A DNA stretch of 64,000 nucleotides. Origin: Pseudomonadota bacterium. Its GTDB lineage: Bacteria; Pseudomonadota; Gammaproteobacteria; Acidiferrobacterales; UBA6901. Positions 36,851 to 47,067 of this stretch are shown piece by piece. A program made the translations under genes and the position numbers. The stretch spans positions 1 through 64,000 of the forward strand of contig JAJYEE010000006.1 of assembly GCA_021790335.1 (NCBI GenBank), in the 5' to 3' direction. Below the pieces are notes generated by a model. It was given only the letters and a program-made list of their open reading frames with translations. It was not told where the DNA came from and searched no databases. The stretch's first letter is position 1. Each line of letters begins with the position of its first letter.

Positions 36851-37198
36851 ATGTTGAAAGAGTTGCTGTTGGTTGTTCATGTGCTGGTGGCTGTCGCCAT
36901 TGTCGGCCTGGTGCTTCTGCAACAGGGCCAGGGTGCGGATATCGGAGCCGCCTTCGGCAGCGGCGCGTCGCAGACGCTGTTCGGCGCGCGCGGGTCGGCG
37001 ACATTCCTGAGTCGGGTTACCGCGGCGCTGGCCACCATATTCTTCATTACCAGCCTTTCGCTGACCATCATCGATGCGCGCGAGGCACGGACAAAAAGCG
37101 TAACCCAGGAAGTTCCGGCAAGCTCGGTGCCCGCAGCGCCGGCACCAGCCGCTCCAGCCGTACCGGCTGCCCCCGGTGTACCGGTGGTTCCGAAATAA
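36851..37198 (+). CDS. secG: preprotein translocase subunit SecG
   Basis: A 115-residue SecG: first membrane helix [20 protein letters not shown], the conserved [20 protein letters not shown] and [20 protein letters not shown] blocks, second helix [12 protein letters not shown], and an alanine/proline-rich tail typical of the family. It helps SecYE with protein export. ATG 36851 was chosen because the family helix starts there. tRNA-Leu follows 21 bases after its stop. Confidence 0.93.
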   Translation: MLKELLLVVHVLVAVAIVGLVLLQQGQGADIGAAFGSGASQTLFGARGSATFLSRVTAALATIFFITSLSLTIIDAREARTKSVTQEVPASSVPAAPAPAAPAVPAAPGVPVVPK

Positions 37199-37219
37199 GC
37201 AAAGGGGTCGATTTACACA

Positions 37220-37304
37220 GCCGAAGTGGTGAAATTGGTAGACACGCCGTCTTGAGGGGGCGGTGGCGCAAGCCGTGCGGGTTCGAGTCCCGCCTTCGGC
37301 ACCA
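37220..37304 (+). tRNA. tRNA-Leu (GAG)
   Basis: An 85-base class II tRNA. The acceptor pair GCCGAAG/CTTCGGC is perfect, the anticodon arm CCGTC-TTGAGGG-GGCGG exposes GAG, a long variable arm (TGGCGCAAGCCGTG region) follows, the T-arm is CGGGTTCGAGTCCCG and ACCA is encoded. It lies between secG and nuoA, as in many gammaproteobacteria. Confidence 0.97.
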
Positions 37305-37419
37305 TTTGTCGTAGTATCCGTAAAGTCTGCAGCCGGGCAGTATGCCGATAGGGGGTTTTGATACCTCCCAAAACGGCTATAACCCCATGAAAATTATACT
37401 AGTTATAGGCTGTTCTGTC

Positions 37420-37449
37420 TTGACTTTGCGTGTCTCCGGAGCCTAGACT
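37420..37449 (+). promoter_or_regulatory. likely sigma-70 promoter of the nuo operon
   Basis: TTGACT (37420-37425), 18 bases, TAGACT (37444-37449) precedes nuoA. AT-rich DNA upstream (37391-37405) includes the partly palindromic TTATACTAGTTATAG, a possible regulator site. Confidence 0.5.
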
Positions 37450-37508
37450 GCTCGGCTAGGTCTTTAGTGGGTCTGTTCACACAAAATAAAACGCCCCTGG
37501 GGTCGCTG

Positions 37509-37865
37509 ATGCTGGAGAACTATCTCCCCATTCTGCTTTTCATCGCTGTCGGCATCGCTGTCGGCGTGGTACCCATGGCTATGGGACGGTTGCTGGGCCC
37601 CCATCGTCCCGACAACGAAAAGCTTTCACCGTATGAATGCGGGTTCGAGGCGTTCGAGGATTCCCGCACCAAATTCGATGTGCGTTATTACCTCGTGGCG
37701 ATCCTGTTCATCATCTTCGATCTCGAGATTGCTTTCCTCTTTCCCTGGGCCATCGTTCTGCGGCAGATAGGCGTGTTCGGGTTTCTCGCCATGATGATTT
37801 TCCTTGGCATCCTCGTGATCGGCTTCATATACGAGTGGCGCAAGGGAGCCCTGGAATGGGAATAG
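37509..37865 (+). CDS. nuoA: NADH-quinone oxidoreductase subunit A
   Basis: A 118-residue membrane subunit with three helices: [20 protein letters not shown], the conserved loop [20 protein letters not shown] and [20 protein letters not shown]. It forms part of the proton-pumping module next to the quinone site. ATG 37509 ([10 protein letters not shown]) fits the family. An in-frame GTG at 37467 has a better-spaced AGG and would add 14 residues. It overlaps nuoB by 10 bp. Confidence 0.95.
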   Translation: MLENYLPILLFIAVGIAVGVVPMAMGRLLGPHRPDNEKLSPYECGFEAFEDSRTKFDVRYYLVAILFIIFDLEIAFLFPWAIVLRQIGVFGFLAMMIFLGILVIGFIYEWRKGALEWE

Positions 37866-38332
37866 AGGGTGTTCTGGAAAGAGGCTGGATCACGACCTCT
37901 GCCGACAAGCTCATCAATTGGACGCGCACCGGCTCGCTGTGGCCCATGACCTTCGGTCTGGCGTGCTGCGCGGTGGAAATGATGCATGCCGGGGCATCGC
38001 GTTACGACCTGGACCGCTTTGGCATCGTGTTCCGTCCCAGCCCGCGACAATCGGACGTAATGATTGTTGCCGGAACGCTCGTGAACAAGATGGCCCCGGC
38101 TCTGCGCAGGGTCTATGACCAGATGGCGGAGCCGCGCTGGGTGATTTCCATGGGTTCCTGCGCCAACGGCGGCGGCTATTATCATTATTCCTACTCCGTC
38201 GTCCGAGGTTGTGACCGCATCGTGCCTGTGGACATCTATGTACCCGGCTGCCCTCCGACCGCCGAGGCGCTGCTGTACGGCATCATCCAGCTGCAGAACA
38301 AGATCAAGCGTACCAATACCATAGCCCGCTAG
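37856..38332 (+). CDS. nuoB: NADH-quinone oxidoreductase subunit B
   Basis: A 158-residue subunit holding cluster N2: adjacent cysteines in [32 protein letters not shown] and [20 protein letters not shown]2 passes electrons to quinone. It starts inside the nuoA 3' end, which indicates coupled translation. Confidence 0.97.
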   Translation: MGIEGVLERGWITTSADKLINWTRTGSLWPMTFGLACCAVEMMHAGASRYDLDRFGIVFRPSPRQSDVMIVAGTLVNKMAPALRRVYDQMAEPRWVISMGSCANGGGYYHYSYSVVRGCDRIVPVDIYVPGCPPTAEALLYGIIQLQNKIKRTNTIAR

Positions 38333-38357
38333 GCCGAGACCGCTTAGAGCCAAGTTC

Positions 38358-38969
38358 ATGAGTGAATCACTTCAGGCGCTTGCCGATCATGCTGCCGAAA
38401 AATTCGGTGATGCGGTGCTCGGTGCGCGCCAGGCTGCAGGCGAGCTCACGCTCGAGATAAGAGCGGACTCCTTGCGCCGTGTATGCTCGGTTCTGCGCAC
38501 GAACCCGATGTTCTCCTTCGAGCAGCTCATCGACCTGTGCGGCGTGGACTACCTTGGTTATGCCGCGGAATCCCCCAGGGGCGCTAGGGTTGGTCCGCGT
38601 TTTGCGGTCGTATACCACCTGCTGTCGATCGCACGCAACCAGCGGCTGCGTCTGCGGGTATTCGCCAACGATGAAATGCCGGTGGTCGATTCGGTAGTGG
38701 ACATCTGGAACTCGGCAAACTGGTATGAGCGCGAGGTGTTCGATCTGTTCGGGATCGTATTCGATGGGCATCCGGATTTGCGCCGCATCCTGACCGATTA
38801 CGGTTTCATAGGCCATCCGTTCCGTAAGGATTTTCCGCTGATCGGCCAGGTCGAGATGCGCTATGACGCCGAGCGCCGGCGCGTCATCTATCAGCCGGTC
38901 ACTATCGAGCCGCGGGTGCTGGTTCCGCGTGTTATCCGCGAGGAGGGCTACGGTGCCAGGGACGAGTAA
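38358..38969 (+). CDS. nuoC: NADH-quinone oxidoreductase subunit C
   Basis: A 203-residue peripheral-arm subunit: [57 protein letters not shown] and [20 protein letters not shown]. It packs against NuoD near the quinone site. It is a separate gene, not fused to nuoD as in enterics. Confidence 0.96.
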   Translation: MSESLQALADHAAEKFGDAVLGARQAAGELTLEIRADSLRRVCSVLRTNPMFSFEQLIDLCGVDYLGYAAESPRGARVGPRFAVVYHLLSIARNQRLRLRVFANDEMPVVDSVVDIWNSANWYEREVFDLFGIVFDGHPDLRRILTDYGFIGHPFRKDFPLIGQVEMRYDAERRRVIYQPVTIEPRVLVPRVIREEGYGARDE

Positions 38970-39046
38970 TCTGCGAATTCAGCGTGGACTGCAGGAGCAA
39001 GGGCGCCACCGTGCGGCGCTGCCGGTTGGACGGGGAGGCGCGATCC

Positions 39047-40300
39047 TTGCCTGAGATCAGGAATTACACGATGAACTTTGGGCCGCAGCATCCTGCGGCC
39101 CACGGCGTGCTGCGGCTCGTGCTCGAGCTCGACGGGGAGGTCATAGAGCGTGCCGATCCGCATATCGGACTGCTGCATCGCGCTACCGAGAAGCTTGCAG
39201 AGAGCAAGCCCTACAACCAGAGCATCGGCTACATGGACCGCCTCGACTACGTGTCCATGATGTGCAACGAGCACGGCTATGTGCTCGCAATGGAAAAGCT
39301 GCTTGACGTCGAGCCGCCGGTCCGCGCCCAGTACATCCGCGTGATGTTCGACGAAATCACGCGCATTCTCAATCACCTGCTGTGGCTCGGCTCCCACGGC
39401 CTCGACATTGGGGCCATGACCGTATTCCTGTACTGCTTTCGCGAGCGCGAAGACCTGATGGATATGTACGAGGCGGTGTCGGGGGCGCGCATGCATGCGA
39501 CGTACTATCGTGTCGGCGGGGTGTACCGCGACCTGCCGGAGAGCATGCCGCAGTATCAGTCCTCAAAATGGCACGACAGCAAGGATGTCGAGCGGCTCAA
39601 TTCAAATCGCCGAGGATCGCTGCTTGATTTCATCTGGGATTTCACCGAGCGCTTCCCCGGCCATGTGGATGAATACGAAACGCTGCTGACCGACAACCGC
39701 ATCTGGAAGCAGCGCACGGTCGGCATCGGCGTCGTATCGCCCGAGCGGGCGCTGCAGCTCGGATTTTCCGGGCCGATGCTGCGCGGCAGCGGCGTGGAAT
39801 GGGATCTTCGCAAGAAGCAGCCCTATGAAGTGTACGACCGGCTGGATTTCGACATTCCGGTGGGCGTCAACGGGGACTGTTACGACCGCTATCTCGTGCG
39901 TATCGAGGAAATGCGCCAGTCCAACCGCATCATTCGTCAGTGCGTGGAATGGCTGCGGCGCAATCCGGGTCCGGTGATCATCGACAACCACAAGCTGGTA
40001 CCGCCCAAGCGTGTGGTCATGAAGAACGATATGGAATCGCTGATCCACCACTTCAAGTTGTTTACCGAGGGGTTCTGCATACCTGAAGGGGAAGCCTATG
40101 CGGCGATCGAGCATCCCAAGGGCGAGTTCGGCGTCTTTCTGGTTTCCGATGGCGCCAACAAGCCGTTCCGCTTGAAGATCCGCGCTCCCGGCTTCGCACA
40201 TCTGGCGGCACTGGACGAGATGGTACGCGGGCATATGATCGCCGACGTCGTGGCAGTAATTGGAACCCAGGACATCGTTTTCGGCGAGATCGACCGGTGA
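39047..40300 (+). CDS. nuoD: NADH-quinone oxidoreductase subunit D
   Basis: A 417-residue subunit related to hydrogenase large subunits: [57 protein letters not shown] and, near the C-terminus, [20 protein letters not shown]. It lines the quinone pocket with NuoB. TTG 39047 was chosen: GGGGAGG lies eight bases before it and the protein then begins [12 protein letters not shown] as in the family. The frame is open further upstream but without similarity. Confidence 0.95.
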   Translation: MPEIRNYTMNFGPQHPAAHGVLRLVLELDGEVIERADPHIGLLHRATEKLAESKPYNQSIGYMDRLDYVSMMCNEHGYVLAMEKLLDVEPPVRAQYIRVMFDEITRILNHLLWLGSHGLDIGAMTVFLYCFREREDLMDMYEAVSGARMHATYYRVGGVYRDLPESMPQYQSSKWHDSKDVERLNSNRRGSLLDFIWDFTERFPGHVDEYETLLTDNRIWKQRTVGIGVVSPERALQLGFSGPMLRGSGVEWDLRKKQPYEVYDRLDFDIPVGVNGDCYDRYLVRIEEMRQSNRIIRQCVEWLRRNPGPVIIDNHKLVPPKRVVMKNDMESLIHHFKLFTEGFCIPEGEAYAAIEHPKGEFGVFLVSDGANKPFRLKIRAPGFAHLAALDEMVRGHMIADVVAVIGTQDIVFGEIDR

Positions 40301-40788
40301 CCGACACAGAAAAGCCGCTGTTGAGCGAAGAATCGCTTGCGCGCATAGGGCGCGAAATTGCCAAGTATCCGCCGCAGCGCAGGGCGTCGGCGGTGATGGC
40401 TGCCTTGCGTATCGCGCAGGACGAGCACGGCTGGCTGAGCGAACCGCTGATGGACTACGTCGCGCAGCTGCTGGGAATGCGCCCGATCGAGGTGTATGAG
40501 GTCGCAACCTTCTACACCATGTACGACCTCAAGCCAGTCGGGAAGCACCAGATCAGCGTGTGTACCAATGTATCCTGTATGCTCAACGGGGCCGGTCAGG
40601 TGGTGAAGCACCTGGAGAACCGGTTGGGGATACGTCTGGGGGAGACGACTGCTGATGGCCGCTTTACGCTCAAGGAAGTGGAATGTCTGGCTGCCTGCGG
40701 AGGGGCGCCGATGTTCATGCTCGACAAGACGTACTATGAAAATCTGACGCCGGAAAGGATCGATGAGATCCTCGGCAGCCTGGAGTAG
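40297..40788 (+). CDS. nuoE: NADH-quinone oxidoreductase subunit E
   Basis: A 163-residue thioredoxin-like subunit with the 2Fe-2S cluster N1a: cysteines in [11 protein letters not shown] and [12 protein letters not shown]; also [20 protein letters not shown]. The start is GTG 40297, overlapping the nuoD stop (GTGA). It works with NuoF and NuoG in NADH oxidation. Confidence 0.96.
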   Translation: MTDTEKPLLSEESLARIGREIAKYPPQRRASAVMAALRIAQDEHGWLSEPLMDYVAQLLGMRPIEVYEVATFYTMYDLKPVGKHQISVCTNVSCMLNGAGQVVKHLENRLGIRLGETTADGRFTLKEVECLAACGGAPMFMLDKTYYENLTPERIDEILGSLE

Positions 40789-40794
40789 CGCGCC

Positions 40795-42069
40795 ATGGCC
40801 AATGAGGTCTGTTTCCGCAACAACCATCTGGACCGCCCGTGGACACTGGCGACCTACAAGGGCAGCGGCGGGTACGAAGCCTGGAGCAAGGTGCTGCGTG
40901 ACAAGATGCCGGCGGAGGAAATCATTGCCGAGCTGAAGAAGTCGGTACTGCGCGGGCGCGGGGGCGCCGGATTTCCCACCGGCCTCAAGTGGAGCTTCAT
41001 GCCGCGCTCGGCACCGGGCCAGAAATACATCGTATGCAATTCCGACGAGGGTGAGCCCGGCACCTTCAAGGACCGCGACATCCTGCGCTTCAATCCGCAC
41101 GCGGTCATAGAAGGGATGGCCATCGCCGGCTACACCATCGGTGCGACGGTCGGTTACAACTACATGCGCGGAGAATTTTACGAACCCTACGAACGGTTCG
41201 AGGCCGCGCTTGCGGAGGCGCGTGCCGCCGGGCTTATCGGCCGCAACATCCTCGGCTCGGGCGTCGATTTCGAGATTCACAGCCATCTCGGCGCCGGCGC
41301 CTATATCTGCGGCGAGGAGACCGCGCTGCTCGAGTCGTTGGAAGGCAAGAAAGGGCAGCCGCGGTTCAAGCCGCCGTTTCCTGCCAGTTACGGGCTGTTC
41401 GGGCGGCCCACGACCATCAACAATACCGAGACCCTGGCGTCGGTTCCGTCGATTCTGCGCAACGGGGCGCAATGGTTTCTCAGCATTGGAAAGCCGAACA
41501 ACGGCGGACCCAAGATTTTCTCCATCTCCGGCCATGTGAATCGGCCCGGGAACTACGAGGTTCCACTCGGAACGCCGTTCGCGAAGCTTCTGGAGATGGC
41601 CGGAGGTGTGCGCGGCGGGCGCCGGCTGAAGGCGGTGATTCCGGGCGGTTCCTCGGTGCCCGTGGTGCGCGGCGAAGTGATGATGGATCTCGACATGGAC
41701 TACGACTCGCTCGCCAAGGCCGGTACACTGCTCGGTGCCGGATCGGTGATTGTGATGGACGACACCACCTGCATGGTGCGGACACTCGCCCGGATCTCGC
41801 ATTTCTATTACGAAGAATCCTGCGGTCAATGCACGCCGTGCCGCGAGGGCACCGGTTGGCTGGCGCGCGTGATTCAGCGTATCGAGCAGGGGACGGGTCG
41901 CCCGGAAGATCTGGATCTGCTGGTCAGCGTGGCCGGCAACATCGAGGGCCGCACCATCTGTGCGCTGGGCGACGCGGCGGCCATGCCGGTAGCGAGTTTC
42001 ATCAAGCACTTCCGGGAGGAGTTCGAGTACCATGTGAACCACCGCAGCTGCCTCGTTGCGGCGGCCTGA
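40795..42069 (+). CDS. nuoF: NADH-quinone oxidoreductase subunit F
   Basis: A 424-residue subunit binding FMN and [57 protein letters not shown], and the N3 4Fe-4S site [15 protein letters not shown] with a later Cys in [10 protein letters not shown]. It oxidises NADH at the tip of the peripheral arm. It starts 6 bp after nuoE. Confidence 0.97.
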   Translation: MANEVCFRNNHLDRPWTLATYKGSGGYEAWSKVLRDKMPAEEIIAELKKSVLRGRGGAGFPTGLKWSFMPRSAPGQKYIVCNSDEGEPGTFKDRDILRFNPHAVIEGMAIAGYTIGATVGYNYMRGEFYEPYERFEAALAEARAAGLIGRNILGSGVDFEIHSHLGAGAYICGEETALLESLEGKKGQPRFKPPFPASYGLFGRPTTINNTETLASVPSILRNGAQWFLSIGKPNNGGPKIFSISGHVNRPGNYEVPLGTPFAKLLEMAGGVRGGRRLKAVIPGGSSVPVVRGEVMMDLDMDYDSLAKAGTLLGAGSVIVMDDTTCMVRTLARISHFYYEESCGQCTPCREGTGWLARVIQRIEQGTGRPEDLDLLVSVAGNIEGRTICALGDAAAMPVASFIKHFREEFEYHVNHRSCLVAAA

Positions 42070-42122
42070 CCGAGTCTGAGAGGACGCTGACCAACCATGC
42101 AGGACGCTTGACCAGAACCGAA

Positions 42123-44480
42123 ATGCTGCACATAGAGATAGATGGCCAGAAGCTGGAGGTCGAGGAAGGATCCATGATCATCCAGGCCGCCGATGCCGCG
42201 GGGATCTATATTCCGCGCTTCTGCTACCACAGGAAGCTGTCGGTTGCGGCAAACTGCCGCATGTGCCTCGTGGACGTGGAAAAGATTCCCAAGCCTTTGC
42301 CGGCATGCGCCACGCCGGTCACCGAGGGCATGATCGTGCGCACGCACTCGCCCAAGGCGGTCAATGCCCAGAAAGGCGTCATGGAGTTCCTGCTGATTAA
42401 CCATCCGCTCGACTGTCCCATCTGCGACCAGGGCGGGGAGTGCGAGCTGCAGGATCTGTCGGTGGGTTACGGCAGTGATGCATCGCGGTTCGCGGAAAAA
42501 AAGCGAATTGTCATGGACAAGTATATCGGCCCGCTCATCGCGACCGAGATGACGCGCTGCATCCATTGCACGCGCTGCATCCGCTTCGGCCAGGAGATAG
42601 GCGGAATCATGGAGATGGGTGCGACCGGACGCGGCGAGCACATGCGCGTAGGCACTTATGTGGAGCGCTCCATCGATTCCGAACTGTCGGGCAACATGAT
42701 CGATCTCTGCCCGGTGGGCGCTTTGACTTCGCGGCCCTTCCGTTTCACTGCGCGCAGCTGGGAGTTGCAGGGCTTTGCGTCAGTGAGCCCGCATGATTGC
42801 GTCGGTTCTAATATCAATGTCGAAGTGCGCCGCAACAAGGTCATGCGGGTGCTGCCGCGCGAGAACGAGGAGATCAACGAGATCTGGCTGTCCGATCGCG
42901 ATCGCTTCAGCTACACGGCACTTAATGCCGAAGACCGGCTTCTGACGCCGATGATCCGGAAGAACGCCGAACTGGTCGAGACCGACTGGCCTTCGGCGCT
43001 CGAATTCGTCGCCGCCGGCTTGCGCAGGGTTCTCGACGCCCACGGAGCGGCGAACCTGGGGGCGCTGGCCTCGCCGATGTCGACGCTCGAGGAGTTTTTC
43101 CTGTTGCAGAAGCTCATGCGCGCGCTCGGATCAGGCAATGTCGATCACCGCCTGCGCGTGCGCGATTTTGGCGACGACGAGCGGCAGGCACCCTTCCCTT
43201 GGCTCGGCCAGACGATCCGCGATCTCGAGTCGCTGGATGCGGCGCTGCTCATTGGGTCGCATGTGCGCAAGGAACAGCCGCTCATCGCGCACCGCTTGCG
43301 CAAGGCGTTTCTGGCAGGCGCCAAACTCGCGGCAGTCAATCCCGTGGACTATGAATTCACCTTCGATCTGCAGGCGAAAGTCGTAGCTGCGCCAGACGAG
43401 ATGCTGCATGCGCTGGCGCGTATTGCCCAGGCGCTGGCCTTTGACACCGGTCATGTTCTGCCGGAACCGGTAAAGGCATGGACCGCCGGGACCGTGCCGG
43501 GCGCCGAGGAGCGGGAAATCGCCGGGATTCTGCGTTCCGCCAAGCGCGCGGCCGTGCTGCTTGGAGATCTCGCCGCCAGCCATGCGCGTGCCGCGGATCT
43601 GCGGGCGCTGGCCGAGCTGATCGCCGAGTTTTCCGGTGCGCGGTTCGGACGCCTGTCCGAGGCGAACAGTGTCGGAGGTTGGCTGGCCGGCTGTCTGCCG
43701 CATCGTGGCCCCGGGGGGAGTGCTGCCACGGCCGGTCTCAACGCGCACGACATGCTGGTCCAGGCGCGTAAGGGCTATCTGGTCCTGGGTGCGGAGCCGG
43801 AGCTCGATTGCTGGGATGGTGCCGGTGCCCTTCGCGCCCTGGGAGGGGCCGAGTTCGTGGTGGCTGTGTCGAGCTACAAGGGCGCGGCCATGGACTATGC
43901 GCATGCGCTGTTGCCGCTCGCTCCTTTTACCGAGACCTCCGGCACCTTCGTGAACTGCGAGGGCCGCTGGCAGAGCTTTGCGGGTGCCGTGAGCCCTGCC
44001 GGAGAGGCGCGCCCCGGATGGAAGATTCTGCGGGTGCTGGGTAACGTCCTGGGTAACGGTGGTTTCGACTACACGTCTTCGGAGCAGGTTCGCGACGAAG
44101 TTGCCCGTCACGCGGTTACGCCCGCGGCGCGCTCGCTTCGCTGGAGTCTGGGGGCGCCAGCGGTGCCGCTCGAAGGTCTGGTGCGCATTGCGGACGTCCC
44201 GATGTATGCGGCGGATCCCGTGGTGCGCCGTGCAGCGCCCCTGCAACAGACCAAGGATAATGCGCGGCCGGTGGCGCGCATGAACGCCGCAGAGGCGAAG
44301 CGCCGCAACCTGGGCAGTGCGGCCGCTGTGCGTGTGACCATGGGTGCCGGGGAGGTTTCGCTTGGTCTAGTGATCGATGGGCGCGTGCCAGCCGGATGCG
44401 TCTGGATTCCCTTCGGCTATGCGGAGACCGCGCCGCTTGGCGGCCAGGGTCCGGCAGGTGTGACAGGAGTCGACCTGTGA
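42123..44480 (+). CDS. nuoG: NADH-quinone oxidoreductase subunit G
   Basis: A 785-residue iron-sulfur subunit: 2Fe-2S ferredoxin domain ([20 protein letters not shown]), [17 protein letters not shown], 4Fe-4S site [14 protein letters not shown], then a long molybdopterin-oxidoreductase-like region that has lost catalysis. The E. coli-type extra N7 cysteine cluster was not seen after [12 protein letters not shown] 42123 ([16 protein letters not shown]) matches the family; the frame is open through much of nuoF without meaning. It overlaps nuoH by GTGA. Confidence 0.95.
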   Translation: MLHIEIDGQKLEVEEGSMIIQAADAAGIYIPRFCYHRKLSVAANCRMCLVDVEKIPKPLPACATPVTEGMIVRTHSPKAVNAQKGVMEFLLINHPLDCPICDQGGECELQDLSVGYGSDASRFAEKKRIVMDKYIGPLIATEMTRCIHCTRCIRFGQEIGGIMEMGATGRGEHMRVGTYVERSIDSELSGNMIDLCPVGALTSRPFRFTARSWELQGFASVSPHDCVGSNINVEVRRNKVMRVLPRENEEINEIWLSDRDRFSYTALNAEDRLLTPMIRKNAELVETDWPSALEFVAAGLRRVLDAHGAANLGALASPMSTLEEFFLLQKLMRALGSGNVDHRLRVRDFGDDERQAPFPWLGQTIRDLESLDAALLIGSHVRKEQPLIAHRLRKAFLAGAKLAAVNPVDYEFTFDLQAKVVAAPDEMLHALARIAQALAFDTGHVLPEPVKAWTAGTVPGAEEREIAGILRSAKRAAVLLGDLAASHARAADLRALAELIAEFSGARFGRLSEANSVGGWLAGCLPHRGPGGSAATAGLNAHDMLVQARKGYLVLGAEPELDCWDGAGALRALGGAEFVVAVSSYKGAAMDYAHALLPLAPFTETSGTFVNCEGRWQSFAGAVSPAGEARPGWKILRVLGNVLGNGGFDYTSSEQVRDEVARHAVTPAARSLRWSLGAPAVPLEGLVRIADVPMYAADPVVRRAAPLQQTKDNARPVARMNAAEAKRRNLGSAAAVRVTMGAGEVSLGLVIDGRVPAGCVWIPFGYAETAPLGGQGPAGVTGVDL

Positions 44481-45523
44481 GCGCTTTCTTCATTTCCGAG
44501 TGGCACCGCTTTCCGCAATGGTCCCGGCTGGCGCTGGGCAGTCTCGGCGGGATCATTGCAATTGTGGTGCCGCTCATGATCTCTGTGGCCTATCTCACGT
44601 TTGCCGAACGCAAGCTGATCGGCTACATGCAGGCGCGCATTGGTCCGAACCGCGTCGGTCCACGCGGATGGCTGCAGCCCATCGCCGATGCATTAAAGCT
44701 CCTGCTCAAGGAGATCATCGTTCCGTCGAGTGCAAACAAGTACCTGTTCGTGCTGGCCCCGGTGCTGTCCATCGGGCCGTCGCTGGTCGCCTGGGCGGTG
44801 ATACCGTTTACGGACAGACTGGTGCTTGCCAACATCAATGCTAGCCTGCTGTTCATACTGGCCATGACCTCCATGGGCGTTTACGGGGTGGTGATCGCGG
44901 GGTGGGCATCGAACTCCAAATACGCTTTCCTCGGATCGATGCGGTCGGCCGCGCAGATCGTCGCCTACGAAATTGCCATGGGTTTTGCCCTGGTCGGTGT
45001 GCTCATGGTGGCGGGCACGTTGAATTTGCGCGAGATCGTGCTGCACCAGTCCGGCAATTTCACGCACTGGTACATCTGGCCGCTGTTTCCGCTGTTCATC
45101 GTGTACTTCATTTCAGGCGTGGCCGAGACAAATCGCTCGCCGTTCGATGTGGCAGAAGGCGAATCAGAAATCGTCGCCGGTTTCCATGTTGAATATTCGG
45201 GCATGGCGTTTGCGGTTTTTTTCCTTGCCGAATACGCGAACATGATCCTGATTTCGGCGCTGACCGCGATCATGTTTCTGGGCGGCTGGATGGCACCGTT
45301 CGACGTCGCCCCCTTCACCTGGATTCCGCCGCTCGCGTGGTTTTTGCTCAAGGTGTCGGGTCTGTTGTTCTTCTTCGTGTGGTTCCGCGCGACGTTTCCG
45401 CGCTACCGCTACGACCAGATCATGCGGCTTGGCTGGAAGGTACTCATCCCGGTGACGCTCGTGTGGATCACGCTCATCGGTGTGGTCATGTTCTTTACCC
45501 CCTGGGGCCACATTTTCCGGTAG
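44477..45523 (+). CDS. nuoH: NADH-quinone oxidoreductase subunit H
   Basis: A 348-residue membrane subunit with about eight helices: [58 protein letters not shown] and [20 protein letters not shown], the quinone-channel loops. It joins the peripheral and membrane arms. The start is GTG 44477 overlapping the nuoG stop. Confidence 0.97.
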   Translation: MSAFFISEWHRFPQWSRLALGSLGGIIAIVVPLMISVAYLTFAERKLIGYMQARIGPNRVGPRGWLQPIADALKLLLKEIIVPSSANKYLFVLAPVLSIGPSLVAWAVIPFTDRLVLANINASLLFILAMTSMGVYGVVIAGWASNSKYAFLGSMRSAAQIVAYEIAMGFALVGVLMVAGTLNLREIVLHQSGNFTHWYIWPLFPLFIVYFISGVAETNRSPFDVAEGESEIVAGFHVEYSGMAFAVFFLAEYANMILISALTAIMFLGGWMAPFDVAPFTWIPPLAWFLLKVSGLLFFFVWFRATFPRYRYDQIMRLGWKVLIPVTLVWITLIGVVMFFTPWGHIFR

Positions 45524-45544
45524 GGGCATGCGCGAGATGTCTGA

Positions 45545-46033
45545 ATGAAGGCACTGAAACGGTTTGTCCGCAGCTTCCTGCTGGTGGAGCTCGTGCGCGG
45601 CCTCGCGCTGACCGGGCGCCAGCTCTTCGCCCGCAAGATAACCGTCCAGTATCCGGATGAGCGCACCCCAGGGTCTCCGCGTTTTCGCGGGCTGCATGCG
45701 CTGCGCCGCTACCCGAACGGCGAGGAGCGCTGCATCGCCTGCAAGCTGTGCGAAGCCGTGTGCCCGGCGCTGGCCATCACCATAGAGTCAGGTCAGCGTG
45801 CCGACGGTACGCGCCGGACCACGCGTTACGAGATCGACCTGACCAAGTGCATATTCTGCGGCTTTTGCGAGGAGTCGTGCCCGGTGGATTCGATCGTCGA
45901 AACGCGGGTGTTCGATTATCACGGCGAGCAGCGCGGCGATCTGTACTACACCAAACCGATGCTCCTCGACGTGGGTGACAGAAACGAGCGCCAGATTGCG
46001 GCGGACCGGGCGGCCGATGCGCGCTACCGGTAG
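45545..46033 (+). CDS. nuoI: NADH-quinone oxidoreductase subunit I
   Basis: A 162-residue ferredoxin-like subunit with two 4Fe-4S motifs, [16 protein letters not shown] and [16 protein letters not shown], carrying N6a and N6b that pass electrons to N2. The N-terminal helix ([20 protein letters not shown]) is amphipathic and membrane-associated. It follows nuoH by 21 bp. Confidence 0.97.
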   Translation: MKALKRFVRSFLLVELVRGLALTGRQLFARKITVQYPDERTPGSPRFRGLHALRRYPNGEERCIACKLCEAVCPALAITIESGQRADGTRRTTRYEIDLTKCIFCGFCEESCPVDSIVETRVFDYHGEQRGDLYYTKPMLLDVGDRNERQIAADRAADARYR

Positions 46034-46099
46034 CATCAGCGGCATGCGGCCGGCGGCATTTCGGACAGGGGTCGCGAACGGCAAGACCGGGAAGGTGCC

Positions 46100-46705
46100 A
46101 TGACATTCATACAATTCGTTTTTTATTTCTTTTCCGCCATCCTTGTGTTCGCGGCGGCCATGGTGATCACGATCCGCAATCCTGTGAAGGCGGCGCTATT
46201 TCTGGTCTTGGCTTTCTTCAGCGCAGCCGGCCTATGGGTGCTGCTGGAGGCGGAGTTCCTGGCGATCGTGCTGGTGCTGGTGTATGTGGGTGCGGTGATG
46301 GTTCTGTTCCTGTTCGTGGTGATGATGCTCGACATCAATCTGGTGCGGCTGCGCGAAGGGTTTGGGGAGTATCTGCCGATTGGCAGCATCGTTGCGGTGT
46401 TGATGGTTCTGGAAATGGGCATCATCCTGGGGTCGCGACACTTTGGATTGCATCGCTTTCCGGTTCCGCCCGGCCATACGGCGGACTACAGCAATACGCG
46501 CGAGCTGGGAATGCAGATTTATACGGTCTACGTATATCCGTTCGAGATCGCGGCACTCATACTTCTGGTCGCAATCATTGCGGCCATTGCGCTCACTATG
46601 CGCAAGCGGCCGCGGACCCGGTATCAGGATCCAGCGCAGCAGGTTCGGGTGCGGCCCGAAGACCGGGTACGAATCGTAAAGATGGCAGCGGAGAAGAAGG
46701 CGTGA
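46100..46705 (+). CDS. nuoJ: NADH-quinone oxidoreductase subunit J
   Basis: A 201-residue membrane subunit with about five helices: [60 protein letters not shown] (the pi-bulge helix) and a C-terminal basic tail. It couples quinone chemistry to the pumping modules. The 66-bp gap after nuoI holds no gene. Confidence 0.95.
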   Translation: MTFIQFVFYFFSAILVFAAAMVITIRNPVKAALFLVLAFFSAAGLWVLLEAEFLAIVLVLVYVGAVMVLFLFVVMMLDINLVRLREGFGEYLPIGSIVAVLMVLEMGIILGSRHFGLHRFPVPPGHTADYSNTRELGMQIYTVYVYPFEIAALILLVAIIAAIALTMRKRPRTRYQDPAQQVRVRPEDRVRIVKMAAEKKA

Positions 46706-46757
46706 TGCCGGCAGAGTATCGTTGCTGTCGGGTTGCGGACATGCCGAAGGGGGGCAG

Positions 46758-47063
46758 ATGATACCGCTGTCAGATTATCTGATACTCGGAGCGGTCCTGT
46801 TTGCCCTGAGCGTGGTGGGAATCTTCCTGAACCGCAAGAACGTCGTCATCCTGCTGATGGCGATAGAGCTCAACCTGCTGGCCGTGAACATGAACTTCAT
46901 TGCGTTCTCGCGCTATCTTGGCAGTGTCGCGGGCCAGATTTTCGTGTTCTTCGTCCTGACGGTGGCCGCGGCCGAGTCGGCGATCGGGCTGGCGATTCTC
47001 ATCGTGCTGTTTCGCAACCGTCACACGATAAACGTCGATGACCTCGACGAGCTCAAGGGATGA
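46758..47063 (+). CDS. nuoK: NADH-quinone oxidoreductase subunit K
   Basis: A 101-residue MrpC-like subunit with three helices and the conserved glutamates in [20 protein letters not shown] and [23 protein letters not shown] 46758 ([15 protein letters not shown]) follows GGGGG and matches the family. It ends 4 bp before nuoL. Confidence 0.96.
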   Translation: MIPLSDYLILGAVLFALSVVGIFLNRKNVVILLMAIELNLLAVNMNFIAFSRYLGSVAGQIFVFFVLTVAAAESAIGLAILIVLFRNRHTINVDDLDELKG

Positions 47064-47067
47064 TTTC